From: Alteromonas sp. MMG017 | GTDB lineage: Bacteria; Pseudomonadota; Gammaproteobacteria; Enterobacterales; Alteromonadaceae | Length of the DNA stretch: 64,000 nt | NCBI RefSeq assembly: GCF_018100795.1 | Contig: NZ_JAGJDY010000001.1 | Span: forward strand, 248,001-312,000 | Reading direction: 5' to 3' | Shown: positions 9,501 through 18,433 of the stretch, one piece after another | How positions within the stretch are numbered: position 1 is the first letter of the stretch | Layout of the letters: each line of letters begins with the position of its first letter | The notes under the pieces: model-generated | What the model was told of the DNA's origin: nothing | Databases searched by the model: none | The model's input: only the letters and a program-made list of their open reading frames with translations | Translations under genes and position numbers: made by a program

Positions 9501-10504
9501 CTGACGACTGCGTCGCCTGCATTTGTTACTTTACCAACGAAATCAGCTTCTATGGTTTCGTGGCCAGAGTCTATCACCAATTGATCTACCCTAACGCTCC
9601 ACCCATCTTGCGTGGGTGCTGCTTCAATACTGCCACCGCGAATACCCGTGACAAGGGTTGAATATTCATCTCCGCCCCACTCCAATAAGCTTTCTTCAAA
9701 CTGGGCTTGAACACCTGTAATGCCATTGCTTTGTACGTCGGCCCAAATTTCGAAATTGGCTCGGCTTTCAGTCAGCGGGCGCTTAGTTTTGATTAAGTCG
9801 CTCACCCAGGGGGATATATCTAACTCTTCAGCGCGGGCATAAAACACCCCTTCAAACGCATCTTTATTGCCCGTCACATCAATGATGAAAGACGCGGAAT
9901 TCGACGATACATCGGCCACCTTCATTTGCCCTAAGCCTTGGTGACGTCTTCCGCTGTTATTCCAAGTTAACTGGTCGATGATGAAAGACTGGGGCTGGCT
10001 ATTTTTAGAGAGGATCACTTCCCCTTCTTCAAGAGAGAAACTTTGAAGCTGTTCCAGGAATAAGCTTTTTAATGCATCAACAACGGGAAAGTTGTTATCG
10101 CCTGCACGCTCGAACCTATCGGCATCAACATCTAGCTTGAGACCACGAAGTTCAAAGCGCGTAGATGAGATCATTTGTCGTCTCAAAGACTGCCAAAAAT
10201 CTAATTCAACATAGACTTGACGAATATTGAGCCCAACGGGAGACGCATCATTTTGCGCCATTGAGACCGAATTTAAGACAATACTCGGCCCAGAGCGTTG
10301 CCATACTGCATGCACGCTTTTAATAGTAAGATTTACGCCATAGCGCTGGCTGATATAGTCTTCCAGCAGGTGCTTGTTGTGTTCAATATGCGGCAGCGCA
10401 TAGCGAGCGGCGCTGATTAACAGCGCGAATAGAACAAGCAGGATGGCAAGCAGCAACCATATTTTTTTAACTAAATAGGCTGCTACCGACGTTAAATTTG
10501 TCAC
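6512..10504 (-). CDS. yhdP: YhdP, AsmA/TamB-like inner-membrane phospholipid-transport protein
   Basis: A 1330-residue protein with one N-terminal membrane anchor (IWLLLAILLVLFALLISAARY, about residues 15-35), then a long periplasmic beta-rich body typical of the DUF3971/AsmA-like bridge proteins. The C-terminal part has the family pattern GKVSGDVDWALTDGYLTEV followed by GSRIFTLFSLNSLVRKL. In E. coli YhdP works with TamB and YdbH in phospholipid movement to the outer membrane. The GTG start follows AAGGCGAA. A CxxC pair sits in IYFYCSVCSVHGLDLG in the last third. Gene order rng-yhdP-tldD is as in E. coli except for the inserted nitrilase gene. Confidence 0.93.
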   Translation of the reverse strand: MTNLTSVAAYLVKKIWLLLAILLVLFALLISAARYALPHIEHNKHLLEDYISQRYGVNLTIKSVHAVWQRSGPSIVLNSVSMAQNDASPVGLNIRQVYVELDFWQSLRRQMISSTRFELRGLKLDVDADRFERAGDNNFPVVDALKSLFLEQLQSFSLEEGEVILSKNSQPQSFIIDQLTWNNSGRRHQGLGQMKVADVSSNSASFIIDVTGNKDAFEGVFYARAEELDISPWVSDLIKTKRPLTESRANFEIWADVQSNGITGVQAQFEESLLEWGGDEYSTLVTGIRGGSIEAAPTQDGWSVRVDQLVIDSGHETIEADFVGKVTNAGDAVVSIVKPVQINPFLMLLPLFMDDTSEEEIRALNPIGQLATLELQLRNRRPELTAKILDLSWEQAGKTPGLTSLDADVYWYKDAGAVYLKSKNSTLSADNIIKQNLDINAFNANLYFHTQAVGDEKQWVLTGKDLLFDSEQLVLEPAFRANLTSGHLDIFANIEPLALNAVSDFFPASLMGVNTDKFLTRAFTGEGSVSKAQVLWHGNPKNYPFNDNSGIFQAYVDVEDSDFVFSSKWPALNELDLSVRFENAGLVMVSDKGTLAGIDVSAMSAEIPRLHPSSTLTINAEGSGTGEKLTSLMKQSSIASSLGKVLDKDVQVSGPLSASLTLDIPLKGKDIRVHGAAQLNNNDVYITSTRMQFDDAIGTLTFDNAEIDANGLTASLLGQPVEMSLQGRHNDNYDVNVNLKGLWHVHPLVKYVKTDLIDYLDGETNWQADVNLSLSENDFSYNAQINADLLATQSLLPAPFSTVQGTSLPLQINSEGNLQASNVEARLGDDIHFDGVLPHKEMQFSRALLSLGDANVGDRGTGFSIAANLEQADIVEWFTTLQTLIMPSKMDEASAGVSVNKNSVNDTLSTDSRAQKQNIFGVPSRIFVTADTLTGWGHSLNNVSLTAREQDNDWLLQVDAAKARATIRVNNDINNQGIDINADYLVLDKPATEGGAIEDERNSIETQVEEIEIARKQADVVEVDPLDLPPIYFYCSVCSVHGLDLGEVTLDVAKTDQGLQIRQLLTRSSSADVTATGYWQHEDGEITTRLNGTLSSPDVGQMLKQRGITSGIKDSEANIKFDLGWPSAPFDFSLGKVSGDVDWALTDGYLTEVSDKGSRIFTLFSLNSLVRKLSLDFRDVFATGFFYDKMGGSLQIADGTAFTDDTEIDGGAGEIEIKGYTNLNTGGLNYNITFAPNVTGNLPFLVYFLATPPTALAALALDQVLTSAKVISNVNYKVSGTIANPQFDEVERHSKDISLPANVSPESTSPLDRPLTEDDLRRVKMEVIDG

Positions 10505-10529
10505 ACTTCGCCTTCGTATAGTTAATGCA

Positions 10530-11996
10530 TTACATCATGACGACGTCGTACTTATCCTGGTTGTACAAGGTTTCGGTTTGTACTTTAATTTGCTTCGATA
10601 CAAACACTTCCAGCTCTGCAAGCATATGCGATTCTTCGCCCATTAATGCTTCAACCACTTTAGGAGAAGCATAAACAACAAATTTATCAGCATCGTATGC
10701 GCGGTTTACACGAACAATTTCACGCATAATTTCAAAGCAGATGGTTTCAACGGTTTTCACCGTACCTCGGCCCTTACATACGGGGCATTCGCCACACAGT
10801 ATGTGTTCAATACTTTCACGGGTGCGCTTGCGGGTCATTTCAATCAGCCCTAGCGACGTAAATCCGTGAATATTAATCTTGGCCCTGTCCTTACTTGTCG
10901 CCACTTCTAGACTATGTAAGACACGTCTTTTGTGGTCTGGTTCAATCATATCGATAAAGTCGATTAAGATCATACCGCCTAAATTACGTAACCGAAGCTG
11001 CCTAGCAATGGCTTGTGTCGCCTCGGTGTTAGTATTAAAGATAGTTTCTTCTAGGTTTCGGTGCCCAACAAATGCACCGGTATTAATATCAATGGTGGTC
11101 ATGGCTTCGGTTTGATCAATAATCAAATAGCCGCCTGACTTCAAATCGACCCTACGTTCAAGCGCTCGCTGGGTTTCATTTTCAACATCGTGCAAGTCGA
11201 AGATGGGCCTGTCGCCGGTGTAATATTCTAACTTACCGTTCATTTCGGGCACGTATTCTTTTGTGAACTGGAACAGCTCCTGAAAAGACAACTTAGAGTC
11301 TATTCGAATTCTGTCTAACTCGGTGCCCACGAAATCACGAAGTACCCTGCGCGCCAGCGGTAAATCTTCATACAGCACATTAGATTTACGCTTTTTCATC
11401 CGCGATTGAATTTTGTCCCACAATCGACGTAAAAAAGCGGCATCTTGCTGTAATTCAGCTTTGCCCACTCCTTCAGCAGCGGTACGTAATATAAAGCCGC
11501 CGTTTTCATCGCAGAATTCTTGTACAAGGGTTTTTAAACGCTCTCGCTCGGCCTCTTCTTCAATACGCTGAGATACGCCAACATGAGTAACACTTGGCAT
11601 AAATACTAAATAGCGACTTGGAATAGTAATGTCTGTAGTCAGACGAGCGCCCTTGGTGCCAATAGGGTCTTTCACCACCTGCACAACGATATCTTGGCCA
11701 TCTCGAACAAGCTCACGAATGTCTTGTTTTTGAATGTGACTGGCTGAGACTTCCTCAGCTATTTCATTGTGAATAACAATGTCAGAAGCGTGCAGGAAGG
11801 CCGCTTTTTCAAGACCAATATCCACAAATGCGGCTTGCATGCCAGGAAGTACCCGACTAACTTTACCACGATAGATATTGCCTACTAAGCCACGCTTAGT
11901 ATGACGCTCTACGTGAATTTCCTGCAATATCCCATTTTCGATGAGAACAACACGAGACTCTGACGGTGTAACATTGATTAGTAGCTCTGCACTCAC
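10530..11996 (-). CDS. rng: ribonuclease G
   Basis: A 488-residue protein of the RNase E/G family, the usual RNase G length without the long RNase E scaffold tail. It has an N-terminal S1 RNA-binding domain (GNIYRGKVSRVLPGMQAAFVD, about residues 39-59). The catalytic metal site lies in MTTIDINTGAFVG and MILIDFIDM. The zinc-link CPVCKGRG is near residues 405-412. RNase G matures the 16S rRNA 5' end and degrades some mRNAs. The GTG start shares its first G with the TAG stop of maf (TAGTG, one-base overlap), so translation is probably coupled. Confidence 0.96.
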   Translation of the reverse strand: MSAELLINVTPSESRVVLIENGILQEIHVERHTKRGLVGNIYRGKVSRVLPGMQAAFVDIGLEKAAFLHASDIVIHNEIAEEVSASHIQKQDIRELVRDGQDIVVQVVKDPIGTKGARLTTDITIPSRYLVFMPSVTHVGVSQRIEEEAERERLKTLVQEFCDENGGFILRTAAEGVGKAELQQDAAFLRRLWDKIQSRMKKRKSNVLYEDLPLARRVLRDFVGTELDRIRIDSKLSFQELFQFTKEYVPEMNGKLEYYTGDRPIFDLHDVENETQRALERRVDLKSGGYLIIDQTEAMTTIDINTGAFVGHRNLEETIFNTNTEATQAIARQLRLRNLGGMILIDFIDMIEPDHKRRVLHSLEVATSKDRAKINIHGFTSLGLIEMTRKRTRESIEHILCGECPVCKGRGTVKTVETICFEIMREIVRVNRAYDADKFVVYASPKVVEALMGEESHMLAELEVFVSKQIKVQTETLYNQDKYDVVMM

Positions 11997-12583
11997 TACA
12001 CGACTCCAAATTCTCTAAGTAACTGCCTTGTTTCATACAAAGGCAATCCAACCACTGCGCTAGCACTGCCGTTTATTGCTTTTACAAACTGACCGCCAAT
12101 ACCTTGAATGGCGTAACTACCTGCTTTATCAGCAGGTTCACCTGTGTCCCAGTATGCGTCAATTTCATCGTTCGTCAATGCGGCAAAAGTTACCTTGGTG
12201 GTAATAGTTTGTGTTACTTGCTTGGTGTTAGACGCCACACTAATGGCCGTCAATACTTCATGCTGGTTGTTCGATAACATTGAAAGAATGCGTCTAGCGT
12301 CTTCTTTATCTTTCGGCTTTCCCAAACTCACACCGTTAAAGGCAATAAGCGTATCAGAGGCTAACACCCGCGTACTTTCACTAAGTGCATCTTCATCTTG
12401 TAACCGTGCGAGAGCTGTTTTCGCTTTTTGCTCAGCAAGACGAGCCACTTGCGCTTCAGGCGTTTCATTCACAAGGGCTGATTCATCGATGTCTACGGGC
12501 TTTACTGAGTGAGCAATGCCCATCTGATCTAAAAGCATGGTACGACGAGGGGAAGCAGAGGCTAAAACCACTGAATAATTCAC
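11996..12583 (-). CDS. maf: Maf family nucleoside triphosphate pyrophosphatase (YhdE-like)
   Basis: A 195-residue Maf protein with the N-terminal SASPRR phosphate-binding motif, the ASDTLI acidic motif and the C-terminal YAIQGIGGQFVKAINGS motif. The E. coli orthologue at this locus, YhdE, hydrolyses dTTP and UTP and modified pyrimidine nucleotides as house-cleaning. The same specificity is inferred from position and motifs. The GTG start follows GAGGCTCCTATC. The gene lies between mreD and rng as in E. coli and overlaps rng by one base. Confidence 0.94.
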   Translation of the reverse strand: MNYSVVLASASPRRTMLLDQMGIAHSVKPVDIDESALVNETPEAQVARLAEQKAKTALARLQDEDALSESTRVLASDTLIAFNGVSLGKPKDKEDARRILSMLSNNQHEVLTAISVASNTKQVTQTITTKVTFAALTNDEIDAYWDTGEPADKAGSYAIQGIGGQFVKAINGSASAVVGLPLYETRQLLREFGVV

Positions 12584-12600
12584 GATAGGAGCCTCAAACG

Positions 12601-13080
12601 TTAACTTATGGAAAACTGGCGACGGGTTTTACGAAGTAGCCAAAACACCCATGGCCATAACAGCATAGAGGTAAGTACAGGCCACAAATAATCCAGTTGG
12701 AAATAGATATCTGTAAGTAGGTGCTGCACCCAGAATGTGAGCAAGTGGTAGAGCGAAGAAAGCAACCCTATAACGATAGCTTGTTGCCAAACAGAGTAAT
12801 TTCGTAGCCGCTGATAGTTCGCTGCCAAAATATAAATTGAGATACTTAAGCTTAGACTGTGAATACCTAAGGTTGTACCCACCAATATATCTACCGCCAC
12901 GCCGGTTAAGAAGGCCACGCCCACATTCACGCGATGGGGAAGCGCCATGCTCCAGTACGCAAGCACAATCAGCACCCAATCTGGGCGGTATAAATCAACT
13001 TGAATAGGTAATGGCACGATTTGAAGGACAAGCGCAATCAAAAGCGTAGTGACGATAACCGAATGACGCTTACGAATCAT
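12601..13080 (-). CDS. mreD: rod shape-determining protein MreD
   Basis: From the ATG at 13080 the protein is 159 residues, close to E. coli MreD (162). It is an integral inner-membrane protein with about five hydrophobic segments (SVIVTTLLIALVLQIVPL, WVLIVLAYWSMAL, VGVAFLTGVAVDILVG, AIVIGLLSSLYHLLTF, VLTSMLLWPWVFWLL) and is part of the elongasome with MreB and MreC. The start was chosen because AGGAGG stands six bases before this ATG. An ATG five codons earlier has no ribosome site, and the AGGAGG lies in that extra segment. The start overlaps the end of mreC by 11 bases. Confidence 0.94.
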   Translation of the reverse strand: MIRKRHSVIVTTLLIALVLQIVPLPIQVDLYRPDWVLIVLAYWSMALPHRVNVGVAFLTGVAVDILVGTTLGIHSLSLSISIYILAANYQRLRNYSVWQQAIVIGLLSSLYHLLTFWVQHLLTDIYFQLDYLWPVLTSMLLWPWVFWLLRKTRRQFSIS

Positions 13081-13969
13081 CTTCAGCCTCCTCATTACTT
13101 ACCATGTTGCTATTACTCTCACTATCCACATCGCTGTCGATAGATTTACCTTCATCAGACCACAAGAGTAACAAGTACTTTAGTCGGTCTAATTTGGCCA
13201 TAGGCGTTACGGTTACAATAGAGAATGGGCGACTTTCATCACGCCGTACTTCTTTCACTGTACCCACGGGATACCCTTCAGGAAAAATTTTTCCTAAACC
13301 GGAGGAAATCAATACATCTCCTGCTTTAATATCGACACTATGTGGCACATGCTCTAAGTACAGTTCGTTGAGCGCCCCACTGCCAGTGGCAATAAAGCGA
13401 ATGTCATTACGTTGGGAGCGAACAGGAATAGCGTGGGTCACATCGGCAAGCAATAGCACACGGCTGTTGGTGCTGCCCACTTCCATAACCTGCCCCACAA
13501 TGCCTTTTTCATCAATGATGGGTTGAGATAAATAAACCCCATCAATGGCGCCTTTGTTGATGACCACCTGCTGGCTGTAGGGGTTTTTATCAACCGCCAT
13601 GAGCTCGGCCACCATTTTACGTAAGTCGTTACGTACGGGCGCATCCAGCAAATGCCTAAGTTGTTTATTCTCTTGAGACAAGGCTTCAAACCGCTGGAGC
13701 TTCTCACTCATGAGCAACAGTTGATTCGTTAGCTTGTCATTTTCTTCGAGAAGATCTTCATGGGAGGTTAAGCGCTGGGCGCTTTCGCTTAGCATTAACC
13801 GAGGTAAGTTAGCTAAATACTGAAGGGGGCTCATGAATGAATTTAAATAGACCCGTGTCGATTTAAACCCTTCCACTTTGTGATCCACAAAAATAAGTAA
13901 CGCTGACAACACAATGGCCAGCGCTAATCTATTATTCAGTGAGGGACCGCGAGTAAAAATAGTATCCAT
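13070..13969 (-). CDS. mreC: rod shape-determining protein MreC
   Basis: A 299-residue protein with a short cytoplasmic N-terminus, one membrane segment (LALAIVLSALLIFVDH, about residues 15-30), and a coiled coil over residues 65-105 (SHEDLLEENDKLTNQLLLM onward). A periplasmic beta-sandwich core follows, with family motifs NKGAIDGVYLSQPIIDEKG and GLGKIFPEGYPVG. It scaffolds the cell-wall elongation complex. The C-terminal tail is acidic and Ser/Asn-rich, a common variable end. The ATG is only nine bases from a long palindrome after mreB (see separate entry). Confidence 0.95.
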   Translation of the reverse strand: MDTIFTRGPSLNNRLALAIVLSALLIFVDHKVEGFKSTRVYLNSFMSPLQYLANLPRLMLSESAQRLTSHEDLLEENDKLTNQLLLMSEKLQRFEALSQENKQLRHLLDAPVRNDLRKMVAELMAVDKNPYSQQVVINKGAIDGVYLSQPIIDEKGIVGQVMEVGSTNSRVLLLADVTHAIPVRSQRNDIRFIATGSGALNELYLEHVPHSVDIKAGDVLISSGLGKIFPEGYPVGTVKEVRRDESRPFSIVTVTPMAKLDRLKYLLLLWSDEGKSIDSDVDSESNSNMVSNEEAEDDS

Positions 13970-13978
13970 AATACAAAG

Positions 13979-14000
13979 AAGGCAACCTTAAGGTTGCCTT
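13979..14000 (-). terminator. perfect 22-base palindrome between mreB and mreC (attenuator-type hairpin)
   Basis: An uninterrupted self-complementary sequence whose half is AAGGCAACCTT. On the minus strand it is followed by TCTTTG rather than a solid T run, so it is a weak terminator at best. It lies just after the mreB stop and ends nine bases before the mreC ATG. Its AAGG may therefore also be the only ribosome-binding sequence available to mreC. A role in setting the mreB:mreC ratio is inference. Confidence 0.7.
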
Positions 14001-14006
14001 TCCTGT

Positions 14007-15074
<1,068 letters not shown>

Positions 15075-15319
15075 TTATCGCGTGTTAGCAAGGGTGAGAT
15101 GACGCGCTTTAACGTGAAGTCGATGTTTATCCGCACACTTTAACAATGGGGGCATATTTGGGCAAGCAGAGAACCATTTTTTAAACGATTAGGTTGCGAT
15201 TAAGTGGAAACCACGGCGCCTTCTACTCACTTCTTACCAACTTCTTGTTAAGTGGCTACTTTTAAACCAGTGGGAGTAGACAAGCATTTAAACCGGAAGT
15301 TTCACCTTAATACAGATAT

Positions 15320-15868
15320 TTATTGTTTAATCATCATTGAATCGGTCATCGTATGCGATGAAATTAACTCACTGGCTGTACATTGAGCGGTAGAAGAAAA
15401 ACGATAGAAATAATAGTCTACGCCTGCAATGGTCGTATTGGTTGTTTGGCAACTGGCTTGGTAGGTACACCCTTCAAGGCCTCTAATTTGGGCAAAAGAA
15501 ACGGGGCTGTTAATGGTGCCGCTGCAAGATAATGGGGTTGCACCTGCTGGGTTTGCCGTGGCCTTTATATGCTCCAACCCCGCTTTTGTTGCTAGCTGAG
15601 AGCGAAACCCTATGTTATCCGCCGCTACCTTGTTGCCAGTAGAAGAAAGTGACGAAGCTAGGGTTAAACCTAACAGCGCCAGCACTATCATAATAAACAG
15701 TGCTGTAACCAACATACTGCCTTGCTGACGTTTTAGCGAGATAGGTAAGAACGAAGCGTCCACCACTCCCGCACTAGAAAGTGTTTTTCCTGCTCTATTG
15801 CTATTACGCCTTAAAAGCGTTTCATGCACTAAGTATTCTTGAGGCAAAGGTTTACGGCGCATTTTCAA
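15320..15868 (-). CDS. mshP: MSHA biogenesis protein MshP
   Basis: A 182-residue protein with one strongly hydrophobic segment, GSMLVTALFIMIVLALLGLT (about residues 50-69), preceded by KRQQ. This is a PilX-like minor pseudopilin arrangement. Four cysteines follow in the C-terminal part. It is the last msh gene before mreB, the place of MshP in Vibrio and Shewanella. The start is uncertain: TTG at 15868 has GAGG at a good distance, while ATG at 15862 is two codons later. Both leave an unusually long N-terminal stretch of about 48 residues before the hydrophobic helix. The gene overlaps mshO by 17 bases. Confidence 0.82.
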   Translation of the reverse strand: MKMRRKPLPQEYLVHETLLRRNSNRAGKTLSSAGVVDASFLPISLKRQQGSMLVTALFIMIVLALLGLTLASSLSSTGNKVAADNIGFRSQLATKAGLEHIKATANPAGATPLSCSGTINSPVSFAQIRGLEGCTYQASCQTTNTTIAGVDYYFYRFSSTAQCTASELISSHTMTDSMMIKQ

Positions 15869-16715
15869 TTGCCACCTCGGTCGTTAGACTTAATAATTCA
15901 TCGCCCTTTTGGGCGCGTAGGCGCAACATCACCATATTATTAACCCCACCGTTCACACTGCGAACCTGAAAAGGGTCGTCGTTTAAGGCACCGCTAGCAG
16001 GCGAGGCAGATAAAGCATTAATGAAGTCCACTCCTAGTCTTGGGCTACTTGCCGAAGCCAAAGGCTGAGATGTAGTAAACCCAGACTCAAACCGATGAAG
16101 TACTGAATTTCTTAAGCAAAAGCTCACCGCTTTTGAAGCAATATAGGCACGATTTACGAGTGATGCTTCAGCAAAAGCATCATTCACCGTAACTTCGAGA
16201 GTGTCGTCTGTGCTGTCTCTTGTTGCACAATCGCCATCTCCGTCATCGGTACAACTTACAATAGGTTGGCGGTAATCATTAGCGGCGTTATAAACATCTA
16301 ATACACTACTTGGTGCAACAATCACAGATGCACTGGTGGAAAAGGGCTGAATGTTATCGAGTGCGTCCGCAGGAAATAAAATATCGATAGTATTTTCAGC
16401 GGCAGGCTGAATGGAAATGTCACTGTAACCTGTTACCACATCAGCAGGCACGAACTGCAAGCAATGCTGAGACGATGATCCCCTTACTCTAACACTGGCA
16501 GGCACTGCGCTTTGAAGTTCACGGGCCATACGATTCATTGCAAAAGACGTTTGGGCGACAAGTTGCTCTCTTTCACTTACGCCAACAAATACAGACATGC
16601 TACTGGTGACCACTTTTGCGATTCCTGTGGCTATCACCCCCATAACTACTAGCACGATAACAAGCTCTACAAGCGTAAAGCCCCGAGCTTGATTCATGGG
16701 TCTGCTATTTACCAT
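15852..16715 (-). CDS. mshO: MSHA minor pilin MshO
   Basis: A prepilin of 287 residues from the ATG at 16715, which overlaps the TGA of mshD (TGATG), a standard coupling arrangement. The type IV prepilin cleavage and methylation signal is ARG/FTLVELVIVLVVMGVI, with Glu at position 5 of the mature protein. An alternative ATG six codons later gives the short leader MNQARG. The family is a minor pseudopilin thought to sit at or near the pilus tip (PilW-like). It carries a CTDDGDGDC segment around residue 150. Placement between mshD and mshP follows the canonical order. Confidence 0.9.
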   Translation of the reverse strand: MVNSRPMNQARGFTLVELVIVLVVMGVIATGIAKVVTSSMSVFVGVSEREQLVAQTSFAMNRMARELQSAVPASVRVRGSSSQHCLQFVPADVVTGYSDISIQPAAENTIDILFPADALDNIQPFSTSASVIVAPSSVLDVYNAANDYRQPIVSCTDDGDGDCATRDSTDDTLEVTVNDAFAEASLVNRAYIASKAVSFCLRNSVLHRFESGFTTSQPLASASSPRLGVDFINALSASPASGALNDDPFQVRSVNGGVNNMVMLRLRAQKGDELLSLTTEVAIENAP

Positions 16716-17260
16716 CAGTAATTCCACCGATAGCTACTAAAAACAATGGTTTCATCGTTAGGAGTGAGTACCGATACGCGGACCAATTTTGCATTGCCCG
16801 TATAGCTACCCACGCCCGCCGCATCATCAATACCATCAAGGTTATCATCGTAAAACACCACTACGTTAAGCTGGTAGCCTTGATATAGACTTTGCTCACT
16901 TTGCGTAATGGTTTGACCCGCACTGTTTCGAATAACGCTGTAACCGTGGTAATCATCTACATCATCAAAAGTACTACGATTTTCTCCACTATCTGGCCCC
17001 AAGTTTGCGCTAGTCGTGCAGCTAACAGTGTCGCTACATCGCTCACCGGCATTATGCCCACTGCTGTTTTCATCAAATGCCTTACTCAGTATTTCTCGTT
17101 GTAACCCTTGAGCGAATACATTAGCTCGGGCTTGAGTAACAGGTGCCACGCTTTGTTGCGCTTGCGCGCCGAGTAAGTTGGTAACAATCAGCATGACAAT
17201 ACTGGTAACCACCAAACCAATCACTATCTCAAGTAGTGTGAAACCTCGCTCAGCACGCAT
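16715..17260 (-). CDS. mshD: MSHA minor pilin MshD
   Basis: A minor prepilin of 181 residues from the ATG at 17260, which has AGGGGC seven bases upstream. The in-frame TTG at 17281 has no ribosome site. The leader MRAERG is followed by FTLLEIVIGLVVTSIVML with Glu5. Two cysteines in GERCSDTVSCTTS may form a disulphide. A DDNLDGIDDAAG acidic loop lies near the end. The gene overlaps mshC by 11 bases and mshO by one, as expected for a co-translated minor pilin set. Confidence 0.9.
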   Translation of the reverse strand: MRAERGFTLLEIVIGLVVTSIVMLIVTNLLGAQAQQSVAPVTQARANVFAQGLQREILSKAFDENSSGHNAGERCSDTVSCTTSANLGPDSGENRSTFDDVDDYHGYSVIRNSAGQTITQSEQSLYQGYQLNVVVFYDDNLDGIDDAAGVGSYTGNAKLVRVSVLTPNDETIVFSSYRWNY

Positions 17261-17807
17261 AAATAAGCCCCTGAGCTTCAACGCAAACGCCTACTGTAGC
17301 GGTACCCGAAAAAGTCACTCTGCAAATATTTGATGCGCAACTTCCGGTGGCGGTTATTGGCCGACCAAGGTAATCGAAGTCAATATAGGAAGGTGAAGCA
17401 ACTCCTTCTGAAAACGCAACAGACACTCCTTTACCGCCTATTTCATCACCCCGCGCCGCTAAAAATATGGGCGCATTGGCGGCAATAGTAGCGCCACAGC
17501 TGGCTGATTGATTTGCACTGGAGTAATTAACGACAGTAGGCCCGTAGGCACCGTCACCAGACGAACTTACAATAGTTCGATAGCAATAGCCCACGCGATT
17601 ATCTTGCATAGCCTTGCCTTGAATATTTCGCAAAGAAGAGAGAAAGCGTGTTTGAAGGGAATATTCTGTGTAGCCGGTATCATCTTGTATTCGCGCAGAA
17701 GCGACCACGCCTAGGATACCAATAACGACGATGACTATAATGAGCTCAAGAAGCGTAAAGCCAGCGCCTCGGGCTTGACGCTGGCCAGGAACGAAATGCC
17801 TGGCCAT
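17250..17807 (-). CDS. mshC: MSHA minor pilin MshC
   Basis: A 185-residue prepilin with leader MARHFVPGQRQARGAG followed by FTLLELIIVIVVIGILGVV (Glu5 present). The order mshA-mshC-mshD is canonical. Six cysteines after the helix, including CASNIC and the final CVEAQGLIYAC, suggest disulphide-stabilised loops. It starts 14 bases after the mshA stop, so it is in the same transcript as the major pilin. Confidence 0.9.
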   Translation of the reverse strand: MARHFVPGQRQARGAGFTLLELIIVIVVIGILGVVASARIQDDTGYTEYSLQTRFLSSLRNIQGKAMQDNRVGYCYRTIVSSSGDGAYGPTVVNYSSANQSASCGATIAANAPIFLAARGDEIGGKGVSVAFSEGVASPSYIDFDYLGRPITATGSCASNICRVTFSGTATVGVCVEAQGLIYAC

Positions 17808-17821
17808 GTGCTAGGTAATAT

Positions 17822-18325
17822 TTAGCAAGCAGTCGAGGTTAATGTGATAGTCGGTGAACCACCCGCTGCCGCATTTCGGTACTCAACAAAGCAGTTAGCA
17901 CCTTCAAAACCGTCAGGGTAAATACGTGCCCAAGTTCCATTTGCACTCACGTACCAATCTGTAGTGCCTTGGTCTGCTGCGGTGTTTACTGCGCGAATAT
18001 CTAGGTTCATGTACGAATCTAATTGCACAGTCGTGGTGTTGTTGTTGTCATCGAAATAGGTGCTGTACGGGTAGCCATAACGAACGTTGATGTCAGTGCC
18101 GTTCACGGTGATGGTCGTGTTGGACGATGCAGTCGCGCCAGCAATAATTGCTTTTGCATGGATAGCTTCTGTAGCGCTAATCAGTGCGCCTTCTACCCCT
18201 TCTAGCGTAGCAATACGAGCGTCAGTTTGGAAACCTACAAACCGAGGCGCAGCGGTAACCGCTAAAATACCAAGAATTACGATAACGATGACTAGCTCAA
18301 TAAGGGTAAAACCACGTTGCTGCAT
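17822..18325 (-). CDS. mshA: MSHA major pilin MshA
   Basis: A 167-residue type IVa prepilin with a very short leader, MQQRG, then FTLIELVIVIVILGILAVTAAPRF with Glu5. The TAAPRFVGFQTDARIATLEG stretch after the helix is characteristic of MshA. The two cysteines near the C-terminus (NCFVEYRN and the final STAC) fit the pilin disulphide loop. A good ribosome site (AAGGAC, nine bases upstream) and a 108-base AT-rich gap to mshB are consistent with a separate, stronger promoter for the structural subunit. That promoter was not identified with confidence. The MSHA pilus mediates surface attachment in marine bacteria. Confidence 0.94.
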   Translation of the reverse strand: MQQRGFTLIELVIVIVILGILAVTAAPRFVGFQTDARIATLEGVEGALISATEAIHAKAIIAGATASSNTTITVNGTDINVRYGYPYSTYFDDNNNTTTVQLDSYMNLDIRAVNTAADQGTTDWYVSANGTWARIYPDGFEGANCFVEYRNAAAGGSPTITLTSTAC

Positions 18326-18433
18326 AAAAATGTCCTTTTATTTCAATTACGTTTATTATTACAAAAATGACGTTATTGAATATAAAACTTTAGTTTAAAA
18401 ATCACTACGTTACGTATAAAACTCGATACATAG

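Noticed and set aside
12385..13526. Plus-strand open frames opposite maf and mreC (up to 140 codons)
   Set aside because: Shadows of conserved genes without start signals. Maf and MreC motifs are intact on the minus strand.
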